DNA of 64,000 bases from Paenibacillus sp. FSL R5-0517. GTDB lineage: Bacteria > Bacillota > Bacilli > Paenibacillales > Paenibacillaceae. The stretch covers positions 6,386,001-6,450,000 of the forward strand of contig NZ_CP150235.1 in the NCBI RefSeq assembly GCF_037974355.1, written 5' to 3'. The notes under the pieces are model-generated. The model was given only the letters and a program-made list of their open reading frames with translations, was not told the DNA's origin and ran no database searches. This document shows, one piece after another, positions 26,462-35,514 of the stretch (positions within the stretch are counted from its first letter, which is position 1; each line of letters begins with the position of its first letter). A program made the translations under genes and the position numbers.

Positions 26462-26586
26462 TTCACTTTAACTCCAAAGACGGAGGATAGACTTTTCCAG
26501 TTCATGGTATGCTGTGAGTAACGAAAGTAATTGCTCTACATACACCGTTCGGAAATTTGATCTTTGTATTGAGAAGGAGAGATATT

Positions 26587-27087
26587 ATGGCTAAACGTAC
26601 GATCCTTGCGCCTGTTCTCATTTTGCTGGGCGTGTACCTGATTCTGAACCAGGGAGGTTCACTCGGTCCGGGTACGATCTTTGCGACCTTCTGGCCCACG
26701 TTATTCGTGATTCCACTCGGGCTGTTCTTCCACTGGCTGTACTTCTCCATGATTGGCAGAGGGGTTGGACTGCTGGTTCCCGGTGGATTGTTGCTCACTG
26801 TCGGTATTGTCTGTCAGATCGCCATGCTGTTTAACAACTGGGGTACGATGTGGCCGGGCTTCATTCTGGCTGTAGCTGTGGGTTTGTTTGAACTCTACTG
26901 GTTCGGTGGTCGGAACAAATGGTTGCTGATCCCCATCAACATTCTGACGGTTATCTCGCTGCTGTTCTTCGCTGTGATGTCGATTGGCACGATGCTGAGC
27001 AGTTTGAGCTTTATCCAGCCTTTTGTAGCGATTGTACTGATTATGGGTGGGGCTTGGATCATGGTGGGTCGCAAAAAGCGCATGTAA
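26587..27087 (+). CDS. LiaI/LiaF-like small membrane protein (DUF5668 type)
   Basis: A 166-aa protein with four to six hydrophobic segments (LAPVLILLGVYLIL, GTIFATFWPTLFVIPLGL and so on) and the phrase FWPTLFVIPLG typical of LiaI/LiaF transmembrane domains. Such proteins belong to cell-envelope stress modules. The frame is open from 26557, but AAGGAGAG before ATG 26587 sets the start. No two-component system is adjacent here. A copy of the 108-bp hairpin repeat follows the gene. Confidence 0.75.
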   Translation: MAKRTILAPVLILLGVYLILNQGGSLGPGTIFATFWPTLFVIPLGLFFHWLYFSMIGRGVGLLVPGGLLLTVGIVCQIAMLFNNWGTMWPGFILAVAVGLFELYWFGGRNKWLLIPINILTVISLLFFAVMSIGTMLSSLSFIQPFVAIVLIMGGAWIMVGRKKRM

Positions 27088-27119
27088 CCCTTTATTCGTT
27101 TCCACTTGATCACTGCGGT

Positions 27120-27228
27120 GACAGAACAACTTCGGATCGCTGTTATCCCCGGATTTTTTTGATTCCCCTTTACAATGGGAAAATCCGGTGATAAAGGCGA
27201 ACGCTCTGCTTCCTTCGTTTGTTCTGTC
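27120..27228 (+). repeat. Dispersed hairpin repeat, copy A (about 109 bp)
   Basis: Outer arms GACAGAACA (27120-27128) and TGTTCTGTC (27220-27228) are perfectly complementary. Inside are a conserved CTGTTATCCCC followed by a T-run, a complementary AAAATCCGG-type arm, and GATAAAGGCGAACGCT. Copies B (42988-43095) and C (45329-45436) share the core and the length. Confidence 0.8.
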
Positions 27229-27290
27229 CCCTCCGTTAACGTGTGCACGAAAAAACATAACCTACGCTTTTGCTCTGAAGTAGGTAATAT

Positions 27291-27344
27291 AAAAAGGGTA
27301 GCTGCTCGTCATTCAAGTGAAATGACGAGCAGCTACCCTTTTTG
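27291..27344. terminator. Strong bidirectional terminator
   Basis: AAAAAGGGTAGCTGCTCGTC and its complement form a perfect stem of about 23 bp around a short loop, between the LiaI-like gene and potD, which converge. Confidence 0.85.
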
Positions 27345-27388
27345 TCTTTTTTTGAGGATCTAACGAACTGTGTACACGCTATTGGCGG

Positions 27389-28462
27389 TTATTTACTATG
27401 CATTTTAAACTCCAGGAACAGGTCATTATAATGCGAGAGCATTTTTTTACCCAGATTATCGTAGACCTCCAGCTTGCCTGTCAGTGTCTCGTCTGGATAG
27501 AAGCGCTCATCCTCGGAGATGTCCTCTGGCAGTAACTTCAGCGCCTCGGCGTTCGGTGTGGAATACCCGACATACTCCGCATTGCGAGCGGCATGATCCG
27601 GGTCCAGCATGAAGTTGATAAACTGGTGCGCCCCTTCAATATTAGTCGCCGTCTTCGGAATAACCATATTATCAAACCAGAGGTTTGAGCCTTCTTCCGG
27701 CACCATATAATCAAGCTTGTCGTTCTCATCCATAATCTCCGACGCATCCCCGGACCATACAAGTCCAACTGCCGCTTCCTCGTTCGCAAGCAGCATCTTG
27801 ATCTCGTCTCCGACAATTGCTCTGACGTTCGGCGTCAATGTAGACAGCTTCTTCAGTGCTTCTTGCAGATGGTCTTCGTTGGTATCGTTCAGGGAATACC
27901 CGAGACTGTTCAATCCCATGCCAATGACTTCGCGTGCGCCATCCAGGAGCAGGATTTGATTTTTCAGACGTGGGTCCCACAAGTCATTCCAGCTATCAAA
28001 CGTCAACCCGTCCACCAGCTCAGGATTGTATACAATCCCCACCGTGCCCCAGAAATACGGAATGGAGTACTTGTTGCCTTCATCAAAGGACAAGTCCATG
28101 AATCGCGGATCAATGTTGTCCAGGTTGGTTAATTTGCTATGATCGAGTGGTACGAGCAGGTCTTCTTCTTTCATTTTGCTAATCGCATATTCAGAAGGAA
28201 TCGCCACATCAAACGTAGTACCGCCCTGTTCGATCTTGGTCAGCATCGCTTCATTGGAATCAAACGTCTGATAGATGACTTTAATGCCTGTCTCGTCCTC
28301 AAACTCCTTGAGCAGATCAGGATCGATATAATCGCCCCAGTTATAGATGGTCAGTGTGTTGCCGCCAGAATACCCCTGACTCTTGTTCAGATACGAAGCC
28401 AGGATCATCAGGGCAAAGGCGGCCACAAAAACAAGCGCAAATGTCCGTACCAGTTGCTTCAT
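27389..28462 (-). CDS. potD: Spermidine/putrescine-type ABC transporter substrate-binding protein
   Basis: A 357-aa periplasmic-binding-type protein (NTLTIYNWGDYIDPDLLKEF in the first lobe, PYFWGTVGIVYNP, TFDSWNDLWDP). It captures polyamines for the PotABC importer. It starts in the ATGA that ends potC. The N-terminal signal segment (about residues 5-23) ends LAS-Tyr24 where a Gram-positive binding protein normally has the lipobox Cys; TAT instead of TGT/TGC is a one-base difference. It may be anchored by an uncleaved helix or released. It is the last gene of the potABCD operon. Confidence 0.9.
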   Translation of the reverse strand: MKQLVRTFALVFVAAFALMILASYLNKSQGYSGGNTLTIYNWGDYIDPDLLKEFEDETGIKVIYQTFDSNEAMLTKIEQGGTTFDVAIPSEYAISKMKEEDLLVPLDHSKLTNLDNIDPRFMDLSFDEGNKYSIPYFWGTVGIVYNPELVDGLTFDSWNDLWDPRLKNQILLLDGAREVIGMGLNSLGYSLNDTNEDHLQEALKKLSTLTPNVRAIVGDEIKMLLANEEAAVGLVWSGDASEIMDENDKLDYMVPEEGSNLWFDNMVIPKTATNIEGAHQFINFMLDPDHAARNAEYVGYSTPNAEALKLLPEDISEDERFYPDETLTGKLEVYDNLGKKMLSHYNDLFLEFKMHSK

Positions 28463-29268
28463 GGTCGCAGCCCCTTTCCTCCAGGTGGTATCCGTGTTGC
28501 ACGGCGGTTAATGAAGTAATATCCAACCACCAGCAGCACCGTGAGCAGGAATAACAGGGTAGACAACGCATTGATGGACAACGAAACGCCCTGCCTTGCT
28601 CTGGAGTATATCTCTACCGAGAGCGTGGAGTATCCATTACCCGTGACAAAGAATGTTACTGCAAAATCATCGAGCGAGTACGTCAAGGCCATGAAAAATC
28701 CGGCAAAAATACCGGGTTTCACGTATGGCAGCACCACACGCGTCAGAATCTGCCATGAGCCGGCACCCAGATCACGTGCCGCATCCATCAGTGTTGGGCT
28801 CATCTCCTGCAGCTTTGGCAGTACCATGATGACGACAATCGGCACACTGAATGCGATATGAGACAGCAGGACCGAAGTGAAGCCCAGTTTGATGCCAATC
28901 ATCGTGAACAGGATCAGGAAAGACGCACCAATGATGACATCCGGACTCACGATCAGCACGTTGTTGAGTGATAGCAGCGTATTCTTGGTCCGTTTGCGCC
29001 GCACATGGTAGATCGCCAGTGCTCCTGCTACACCAAGGATCGTTGAGATCGCTGATGACAGGAGCGCAATGATAAATGTATTCAGCACAATGATGAGCAG
29101 CCGTGTATCGGCGAACACCTCTCTGTACCATTCAAGCGTGAATCCTTCGAAGCTGCGCATATGACCGCCGCTGTTGAAGGAATAGAAGATCAGATACGCA
29201 ATCGGTGCGTACAGGATGGCGAATACAACGGCCAGATAGACGTTAGACAGCTTTCCGTTTCTTCCCAT
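28459..29268 (-). CDS. potC: Spermidine/putrescine-type ABC transporter permease PotC
   Basis: A 269-aa permease with six membrane helices and the EAA loop (MDAARDLGAGSWQILTRVVLP). It forms the channel with PotB. AAGGAGG precedes ATG 29268. The gene overlaps the end of potB by 26 bases and potD by four, which points to tight translational coupling. Confidence 0.93.
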   Translation of the reverse strand: MGRNGKLSNVYLAVVFAILYAPIAYLIFYSFNSGGHMRSFEGFTLEWYREVFADTRLLIIVLNTFIIALLSSAISTILGVAGALAIYHVRRKRTKNTLLSLNNVLIVSPDVIIGASFLILFTMIGIKLGFTSVLLSHIAFSVPIVVIMVLPKLQEMSPTLMDAARDLGAGSWQILTRVVLPYVKPGIFAGFFMALTYSLDDFAVTFFVTGNGYSTLSVEIYSRARQGVSLSINALSTLLFLLTVLLVVGYYFINRRATRIPPGGKGLRP

Positions 29269-30076
29269 TACGCACCTCCTTCTTGCCTGATCCGGTCAGG
29301 AACATAATAATCGCCATCGCAATAATCAAAAAGACGGCAATCGTTGATCCCATCCCCCAGTCCTGAGTGACGAGAAAATGCTGTTCAATCGCTGTTCCCA
29401 GCGTAATTACACGGTTTCCCGCAATCAGGCGGGTAATCATGAACAGGGAGAGCGCAGGAATAAATACAGCCTGACAGCCTGATTTCACTCCGCTAATCGT
29501 CAGCGGAAAGATCACCCGGCGGAATGTCAGCCACGATGAGGCTCCCAGATCTCGCGCCGCGTAGATCAACGATGGATTCATCTCTTCGAGCGCATTGAAG
29601 ATCGGCAGAATCATGAATGGAATGAAGATGTACACCGAGACAAAGATGAAACTGAAGTCGGTGAACAAAATCTGCTGTGTGCCAATCCCCACCACTTCAA
29701 GCAAGGAGTTGGTCAGACCATACGTTCCAAACAGGCCGATAAAGGCGTACGCTTTTAACAAAAGATTGATCCAGCTTGGCAGAATGATCAGCAGCAACCA
29801 CAGCTGCTTGTGCTTCGTCCGGGTCAGCATATACGCCGTTGGATACGAGATCAGCAGCGAGAACGCCGTAATCAGAAATGCATACCAGAACGAACTGAGC
29901 GTCATCTGCAAGTACACCGGCGTGAAGAACCGGGCGTAGTTGCCAAACGTGAAGTTACCCTCCACATCGAAGAACGAATAATAGATGACCAGCAGAACCG
30001 GCGCCACAACGAACAACACCATCCATAATACATATGGAATCAGATACGCATTGCGTGTGCTGGCCTTAGTCTGCAT
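29243..30076 (-). CDS. potB: Spermidine/putrescine-type ABC transporter permease PotB
   Basis: A 277-aa permease with six helices and an EAA loop ([21 protein letters not shown]). The reading frame stays open far upstream to 30346, but that part overlaps potA and is not a transporter sequence. The ATG at 30076 ([15 protein letters not shown]) starts just before the first helix and overlaps the potA end by 11 bases. Confidence 0.92.
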   Translation of the reverse strand: MQTKASTRNAYLIPYVLWMVLFVVAPVLLVIYYSFFDVEGNFTFGNYARFFTPVYLQMTLSSFWYAFLITAFSLLISYPTAYMLTRTKHKQLWLLLIILPSWINLLLKAYAFIGLFGTYGLTNSLLEVVGIGTQQILFTDFSFIFVSVYIFIPFMILPIFNALEEMNPSLIYAARDLGASSWLTFRRVIFPLTISGVKSGCQAVFIPALSLFMITRLIAGNRVITLGTAIEQHFLVTQDWGMGSTIAVFLIIAMAIIMFLTGSGKKEVRNGKKRKAV

Positions 30077-31175
30077 GAGCGGCCTCTTGATACGCTTCGA
30101 GTCGTTTGTCGAACTCTTCTTCAGTCTCGTTAAAGCGCATGACGTGCACAGCTTCCGGGTCAAAATAGAGTCCAATCCGCGCGCCAACAACGGCTTTCTT
30201 CGTTGAATGAACAAGCCACTCATTGCCCGCATCATCATATGTGGATATTTCGTAATGCACCCCGCGGAATAACTGGGAGTCCACATTGACCTTGAGTTTG
30301 CCCTGTTCTTCCGTTGTAATCTCCAGATCCTCTGGGCGAATGACAATCTCTACCGGCTCGTCCGGCTGGAGACCCTGATCGACACACTCGTGCTGTGCAC
30401 CAGCGAATTCCACAACGAAGTCCTGCTTCATTCTGCCCGATACAATGTTCGATTCCCCAATAAAGTCCGCTACAAAACGGTTAATCGGCTCATCATAGAT
30501 ATCGTTCGGTGTACCGCTCTGTTGAATGACGCCGCCATTCAGGACAAAGATCTCATCCGACATCGCCAAGGCCTCTTCCTGATCATGCGTAACAAAGATA
30601 AACGTAATACCCAGTCGCTGTTGCAGCTCCCGCAATTCATACTGCATCTCGGTCCGCAGCTTCAGATCGAGTGCAGACAAAGGCTCGTCCAATAACAGGA
30701 TTTCAGGCTCGTTCACAATTGCGCGTGCGATCGCAACACGCTGCCGCTGTCCGCCAGACATTTCGCCAATTTCACGGTTTTCATAACCGGACAGATTGAC
30801 GAACTTGAGGGCTTCCAACACTTTGCTGCGAATTTCAGCCGTTTTCATCTTTTTGATTCGCAAACCAAAAGCTACGTTCTCAAATACATTCAAATGTGGA
30901 AATAACGCGTAATCCTGAAATACGGTGTTCACCTGCCGCTGGTGGGCAGGCACCCGGTTAATGAGCGCACCATTAAAATAAATACTGCCCTGAGTCGGCT
31001 CCGCAAAACCGGCAATCAGCCGCAATATCGTTGTTTTTCCGCAGCCCGATGGGCCAAGAAGCGTATAAAATTTACCCCGCTCAATCTCAAAGCTGACTGC
31101 CTTCAATACGGCTTCATCCTGATCGTATTGCTGAGTCACCGCTTCGAAGCGGATAATCGGTTGTTGTTCTGACAT
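30066..31175 (-). CDS. potA: Spermidine/putrescine-type ABC transporter ATPase
   Basis: A 369-aa ATPase. Walker [10 protein letters not shown] is near residue 40, signature [14 protein letters not shown] near 140, Walker [12 protein letters not shown] near 160, switch His in VTHDQEEA, and a TOBE domain from about 285. It drives polyamine import through PotBC and PotD. It is the first gene of the operon, preceded by a GGGGGCGA site. The upstream 255 bases hold divergent promoters for this operon and the MFS gene. Confidence 0.94.
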   Translation of the reverse strand: MSEQQPIIRFEAVTQQYDQDEAVLKAVSFEIERGKFYTLLGPSGCGKTTILRLIAGFAEPTQGSIYFNGALINRVPAHQRQVNTVFQDYALFPHLNVFENVAFGLRIKKMKTAEIRSKVLEALKFVNLSGYENREIGEMSGGQRQRVAIARAIVNEPEILLLDEPLSALDLKLRTEMQYELRELQQRLGITFIFVTHDQEEALAMSDEIFVLNGGVIQQSGTPNDIYDEPINRFVADFIGESNIVSGRMKQDFVVEFAGAQHECVDQGLQPDEPVEIVIRPEDLEITTEEQGKLKVNVDSQLFRGVHYEISTYDDAGNEWLVHSTKKAVVGARIGLYFDPEAVHVMRFNETEEEFDKRLEAYQEAAHAD

Positions 31176-31430
31176 GCTTCACATCGCCCCCTTATACTTG
31201 AGGTACCTCTTTATTCTGTTACTTTCGTTCATGCATCCTTATAGATAACCCATCTATTATATATGATTCAGGTATAACCGCAATGGTTTTGATGTAAACG
31301 CCGCGTGTCATTTTCTTCTTATTCTCAAAAATCCTGCATACATTACGGATATATGTCGATATCTACGCATTCCTTTGGGATATGAAGCACGTTTGGGATT
31401 CCATTTTATATGTGAAAGGAGTCTTGGCTC

Positions 31431-32657
31431 TTGGATATTCGTCGTAATCTGCCTTTGCTGATAACGATTTGTTTCCTTAGTCAGATGGGCGGGTTCATGA
31501 TCCTGCCCCTGTTTCCTTTGTTTATTGAGGAATTTGGCCTGTCTGGCTGGATGATGGGGGTTATTTTTGCGCTTTTCTATGTGGGGAAAGTGATTGGTGG
31601 CATTCCTGCTGCGGCAATTTATAAGAAACTCGGGGGTAAACGTGCTCTCATCCTCATGCTGTTACTGCTCGCTGTCTGCATGGGTGGCTTTGCGGTGTCT
31701 ACTGCTGCGGTGTTGTTCGGCCTGCTCCGACTGCTGCAAGGGCTGGCTTCCACCGGGCTTACCGTGGTCGTGCGTTCCATCATCGGAGATGGGGGCAATG
31801 CAGACAACCGCGGCCTGTATAATGGATATATCAGCAGCAGTGAGGGTGGCGGAATGGTGCTCGGTCCGGTTATTAGTGGCTGGCTCGCGCTGCACTGGCC
31901 TCTGTCAGTTCCTTTTCTGCTTGTTGCGTTATGTTGTCTGATGGCTGTGGTCGCTGCGATGGGAATGAAGATGACGGCACCTCCTTTACCTTCAACAAAA
32001 TCCGATGCACTGCATACGCAAGGTACGGGTATCTCCCAATCCAATCAAGCTTCCGACTCAATAACGATTAGCCCAACTACAGAGCTTACCCAGCGTCAGC
32101 AGCTTCTCGGCTATGGTACAGTACATTTTCTGGAGATGAGCGCCTATGCGGTGTTTCTCACCTACTTCGCATTGTATGCAGCTCACATCATGCATTGGGA
32201 CCCCTTTGCAACCAGTCTCGCCTTCACTGTATCCGGGATTTCTACGCTTGCCGCTGCACCCCTTGTTGGTTATCTCTCTGACCGGATGGGGGATCGTCTG
32301 TTGCTATGTATGCTCGGCATGTTCCTGATTGGCATCGAAGTTGCTGTATTTCTAAGCACGTCATCCCATCTATGGGTCTACGTTGGCATGCTGATCGGCG
32401 GGGTTGGCGGGGCATGTTACATGGACTCGTTCTTTGCCCATGTCGGTGATCATATCCCCGATGAGAGTCGAAGCTCTGTCATAGGCAAAATTGTCTCTGC
32501 GGCTGAGATTGGCTCCATCGTATCCCCACTGGTTGCAGCGCTGCTGATAGAGGTTGGTTCGCTGTACTCCGTGTTTGTGTTCAATCTGTTGCTGATTGCT
32601 GTTGCTATTGTAGTTCAAGCCGTGATGCGCAGACGGTACAAGACAAGACGGGTGTAA
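31431..32657 (+). CDS. Major facilitator superfamily transporter
   Basis: A 408-aa permease with about 12 membrane helices and a Ser/Thr-rich central loop (about residues 183-220). Motif A-like segments are present after helix 2 (KKLGGKR) and helix 8 (LSDRMGDR). It resembles drug or metabolite exporters of the DHA1 type; the substrate is unknown. It starts at TTG 31431 with AAAGGAG nine bases before. It is divergent from potA. Confidence 0.88.
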   Translation: MDIRRNLPLLITICFLSQMGGFMILPLFPLFIEEFGLSGWMMGVIFALFYVGKVIGGIPAAAIYKKLGGKRALILMLLLLAVCMGGFAVSTAAVLFGLLRLLQGLASTGLTVVVRSIIGDGGNADNRGLYNGYISSSEGGGMVLGPVISGWLALHWPLSVPFLLVALCCLMAVVAAMGMKMTAPPLPSTKSDALHTQGTGISQSNQASDSITISPTTELTQRQQLLGYGTVHFLEMSAYAVFLTYFALYAAHIMHWDPFATSLAFTVSGISTLAAAPLVGYLSDRMGDRLLLCMLGMFLIGIEVAVFLSTSSHLWVYVGMLIGGVGGACYMDSFFAHVGDHIPDESRSSVIGKIVSAAEIGSIVSPLVAALLIEVGSLYSVFVFNLLLIAVAIVVQAVMRRRYKTRRV

Positions 32658-32662
32658 ACGCA

Positions 32663-32710
32663 AAAGGGAGACGTCCCACAAGTCATGAATATGACGGAGG
32701 TCATCCCTTT
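32663..32710. terminator. Weak bidirectional terminator
   Basis: AAAGGGA and TCCCTTT arms with additional GACG/GTC pairing lie between the convergent MFS and Nudix genes. The stem is imperfect. Confidence 0.45.
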
Positions 32711-32720
32711 ATTGGCAAGA

Positions 32721-33185
32721 TTATTTTCCCAATAATGTTGCGATGTTCACTGCATTTTCTTGGATTTTGCTTTTTAAGTAAGGGTCAGTCCTGTCAGGTA
32801 ATTCGGTTGGTTTGTAAAACTTTGCTTCAAGAACTTCCACCCCATCTGGCTTCAATTCTCCCTCATACTCCGTGCAAACATAACCAATGACCACATTGTA
32901 GTATTCATGCCCATTTCTTAATTTCGTATATAACTCTTTTCCTGAGAAGACGCCATACAGATGAAGTTTCTTAATCTCTATCCCAATCTCTTCTCTGACC
33001 TCTCGTATTGCAGACTCTTCCACCGATTCGCCGAGCTCCATAAATCCACCCGGTACTCCCCAAGTGTCATCCAGATGTCGAACCAATAGAAGCTCACCCG
33101 TCTTATTCAAGATCAGTATACTCGGTCTCACCAGAATAACAGGAGCATTGCCAATCATTCCTCGCAACGTTTCAATGTAACCCAT
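32721..33185 (-). CDS. Nudix hydrolase
   Basis: A 154-aa protein with an intact Nudix box starting at GGFMELGESVEESAIREV and ending REEIGIEI (about residues 46-69). It hydrolyses nucleoside diphosphates linked to another moiety; possible roles include clearing oxidised nucleotides. The substrate is not readable. It is a single gene, with a weak ribosome site, GGGAGGGAA, before the ATG. Confidence 0.92.
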   Translation of the reverse strand: MGYIETLRGMIGNAPVILVRPSILILNKTGELLLVRHLDDTWGVPGGFMELGESVEESAIREVREEIGIEIKKLHLYGVFSGKELYTKLRNGHEYYNVVIGYVCTEYEGELKPDGVEVLEAKFYKPTELPDRTDPYLKSKIQENAVNIATLLGK

Positions 33186-33337
33186 GGATTGTTGTTCCCT
33201 CCCTTATGTGAAGCCATGACCTCATTATAGGCATGTTATATATTTCCATATAGAGAAAGAATCTTCTTCGTTTTTTCCTATTTTATAGCCCTTTATTTGA
33301 TAAAAAAGGATCACAAAAAATAACCGGTCTGCACAAT

Positions 33338-34552
33338 TTAATGTGCAAACGGGCATTTCATTGGTGCATCCCCGGCCAGTGGCTGGGGATGCTCTACCTG
33401 TGCATTCTGCTGCTCGCTGCTTCGCAGCTCTGCTGCAGATGCCACGCCATCTTTCAGGGTATACGCCTGATCCTGATGGAAAAAGTTCGGCTTCACAATC
33501 TCATTGCGATACGAGCCGTGAAAAATATGCGTTGTCGCCGGGGACACTGGCGGAATCAGCCACACCCAATCCCCGGTCAGCTCACGCCCAGCCTTCTCTT
33601 CCCGCTGTTCAAACATCGCAAATTGCGCTGCTGCCGTGTGGTGATCCACAATGCTCACGCCTGCTTTCTTAAATGAATGCAGCACAGCGACATTCAGTTC
33701 CACCAAAGCCCGGTCCTTCCATAATGTCGTTTCACTTGATGTATTCAACCCAAACGCTGCCGCCACCGCAGGCAACTTGTTATAGCGGAACGTGTCCGCC
33801 AGATTACGGGCGCCAATCTCCGTACCCATATACCAACCATTAAACGGCGCTGCCGGGTAAGATATACCGCCAATCTCCAGACGCATATCGGCGATCATCG
33901 GCACACCATACCAACGCATACCCAGCTCAGCAATTTCCTTCTGCTCCGGGTGCTCAATCATCACTTCCACAATCTCTTCTTCGGGTATAACATACCACTC
34001 TGGCGCTTGTCCTTGTGCCTGAATGATGAGCGGTAACACATCATAAGAGCCACCTGTTCCTTGCCAGCCAAGTGACATGGCTACCTTGGTCAGCTCCACG
34101 GAAGCAGGATCGCCAATAATGCCTTGCTCTGTCTCATATCCTGCATAACGAATGAGCTGATGATTCCAGACACGTACCGGGGCTCCATTCGGACCATCCG
34201 GAGGAAGAATTGTAATCATCGGAATGACCTTGCCTCCGTTGGATGCCACATGAATATGATTCAACACAGCATCAGCTGCCGTTCCTGCCGTATCGGCATG
34301 ACGGGCATCCACAATCCGCAATTTATCCCAGAACAGCCGCCCGATGCAACGGTTGCTGTTCCGCCAGGCCATTTTGCAACCCTGTTCCAATTCTTCTGTG
34401 GTATGCACATAGGTACCCGTTACTTCGATCTCCTCCATAACAGCAACAAGCCGGGCCTGCGCATCTTCACGCGAATGGCCCAGCTCTTCATAACATGTAT
34501 ATATAAACCGTTCAGCTTCTTCCTGCAATTGTTCCAGGTCTGACCGCATCAT
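33338..34552 (-). CDS. nos: Bacterial nitric oxide synthase, oxygenase domain
   Basis: A 404-aa heme protein that makes NO and citrulline from arginine with electrons from host flavodoxins. The heme-thiolate Cys69 lies in MAWRNSNRCIGRLFW, and the substrate Glu in GWYMGTEIGARN. B. subtilis NOS is about 363 aa; this protein has an extra C-terminal tail of about 40 residues ending MKCPFAH, a Cys-Pro motif of the kind that can bind heme. Bacterial NOS protects against oxidative stress in Bacillus, and the adjacent dps plus the catalase gene at 3-4.5 kb fit that theme. Start: GGTGGAA before ATG 34552. Confidence 0.95.
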   Translation of the reverse strand: MMRSDLEQLQEEAERFIYTCYEELGHSREDAQARLVAVMEEIEVTGTYVHTTEELEQGCKMAWRNSNRCIGRLFWDKLRIVDARHADTAGTAADAVLNHIHVASNGGKVIPMITILPPDGPNGAPVRVWNHQLIRYAGYETEQGIIGDPASVELTKVAMSLGWQGTGGSYDVLPLIIQAQGQAPEWYVIPEEEIVEVMIEHPEQKEIAELGMRWYGVPMIADMRLEIGGISYPAAPFNGWYMGTEIGARNLADTFRYNKLPAVAAAFGLNTSSETTLWKDRALVELNVAVLHSFKKAGVSIVDHHTAAAQFAMFEQREEKAGRELTGDWVWLIPPVSPATTHIFHGSYRNEIVKPNFFHQDQAYTLKDGVASAAELRSSEQQNAQVEHPQPLAGDAPMKCPFAH

Positions 34553-34676
34553 TCATTCCACCATTCTGTACATCTTGGATGCCATCATTATACGGCAAGC
34601 GCACTGGATTTGTAAGCGAACGGGCACTTTGTTCACGGACTCTACATATCGTTGTCAGGATGAAGGGTAACTTTGC

Positions 34677-35156
34677 TTATTTGCCCAGAAATGCGTTTAA
34701 CATCCAGACCTCTTTATCCAGCGCAGCGGTGAATCCAATTAACATATCTTCCGTTGCGTTATCTTCTGCTTCTCCCGCTTCGTGAATACCTTGATGAATC
34801 ACTTCCACCATGGTACGCAGATCAGCAACCACCGACTCTACCATACGCTCAGCAGACAATTGGCCTTGTACCTCTTCAATTGGAGACAGACGCAGCTGTT
34901 CAGCCATCGTAGCCACCGGACGTCCACCAATGGCAAGCAAACGTTCTGCAACTTCGTCCATGTTCGCCGTAGCCAGGTTGTACAGTTCTTCAAATTTGGC
35001 ATGCAGTGTGAAGAAATGAGGTCCTTGGACATACCAGTGGAAGTTATGCAGTTTCGTGTACAATACGGACCAACCTGCGATCTGACGGTTCAGGACATCT
35101 TGAAGTGCTGTGGCATTGTTAGCAAAAGTGTTGTTTCTAGTTTGGATTGTGCTCAT
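34677..35156 (-). CDS. dps: Dps family DNA-binding ferritin
   Basis: A 159-aa ferritin-like protein. The intersubunit ferroxidase ligands have canonical spacing: His40, His52, Asp67 and Glu71 (NFHWYVQGPHF, then ANMDEVAERL). Dodecameric Dps oxidises Fe(II) with peroxide and protects DNA. GAGGGG precedes the ATG. A PerR-type box 77 bases upstream suggests repression by PerR, as for B. subtilis mrgA. It lies directly upstream of nos on the same strand with 124 bases between. Confidence 0.95.
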   Translation of the reverse strand: MSTIQTRNNTFANNATALQDVLNRQIAGWSVLYTKLHNFHWYVQGPHFFTLHAKFEELYNLATANMDEVAERLLAIGGRPVATMAEQLRLSPIEEVQGQLSAERMVESVVADLRTMVEVIHQGIHEAGEAEDNATEDMLIGFTAALDKEVWMLNAFLGK

Positions 35157-35232
35157 GGAATTTATCCCCTCTCGAATATAAAAATAGAATGTAAATGATT
35201 GTTATGGCGCTGCTTTGATTCATCGTTTTAAT

Positions 35233-35247
35233 TTAGACTTAATCTAA
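35233..35247. promoter_or_regulatory. PerR-type box upstream of dps
   Basis: TTAGACTTAATCTAA is a 7-1-7 palindrome, 14 of 15 bases identical to the catalase box TTAGACTTGATCTAA. A second, partial match (TTTTAATTATAA) lies about 8 bases further upstream of dps. Confidence 0.72.
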
Positions 35248-35313
35248 ATCTTGTTTTAATTATAACACTGCATTTATAGTTTGGGAAGGCTTTTGCACTG
35301 TCTTGTGAATGAA

Positions 35314-35342
35314 GATTCCATGAAGTATAACTTCATAGAATC
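35314..35342. repeat. Interrupted palindrome, possible operator
   Basis: Arms GATTC-x-ATGAAGT and ACTTCAT-x-GAATC surround a 3-base ATA loop (12 of 13 positions pair). It lies 173 bases before the cupin gene start and has no T-run, so an operator is more likely than a terminator. Confidence 0.45.
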
Positions 35343-35514
35343 AACGGCACAGGCATTAACGAAATGAGAGTTGTAAACAAACTATTCCTCAACGATTGGA
35401 GCTATGATAGACTCATCTGATGGGGTTTCCATATTATTTTGGATTAGGATGATACCATCATAAGGAACGTTGCCTTTGTAGGAAGTTAACTTAGTCACGA
35501 TTGCGGAGGTAAAC

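Larger units (their letters stand above)
35157..35514. promoter_or_regulatory. Divergent region dps/cupin with PerR box and a 29-bp inverted repeat
   Basis: These 358 bases carry a PerR-type box (35233-35247), a TATAAT-like -10 for dps on the minus strand near 35260-35267, and an imperfect inverted repeat at 35314-35342. No ORF with a ribosome site is present. Confidence 0.5.

Noticed and set aside
29243-30346. N-terminal extension of PotB to 30346
   Set aside because: The extra 90 residues overlap potA and are not transporter-like; a start before the first helix exists at 30076.
35314-35342. loxP-like recombination site
   Set aside because: ATAACTTC resembles part of loxP, but the arm length, spacer and flanks do not match and no recombinase gene is present.
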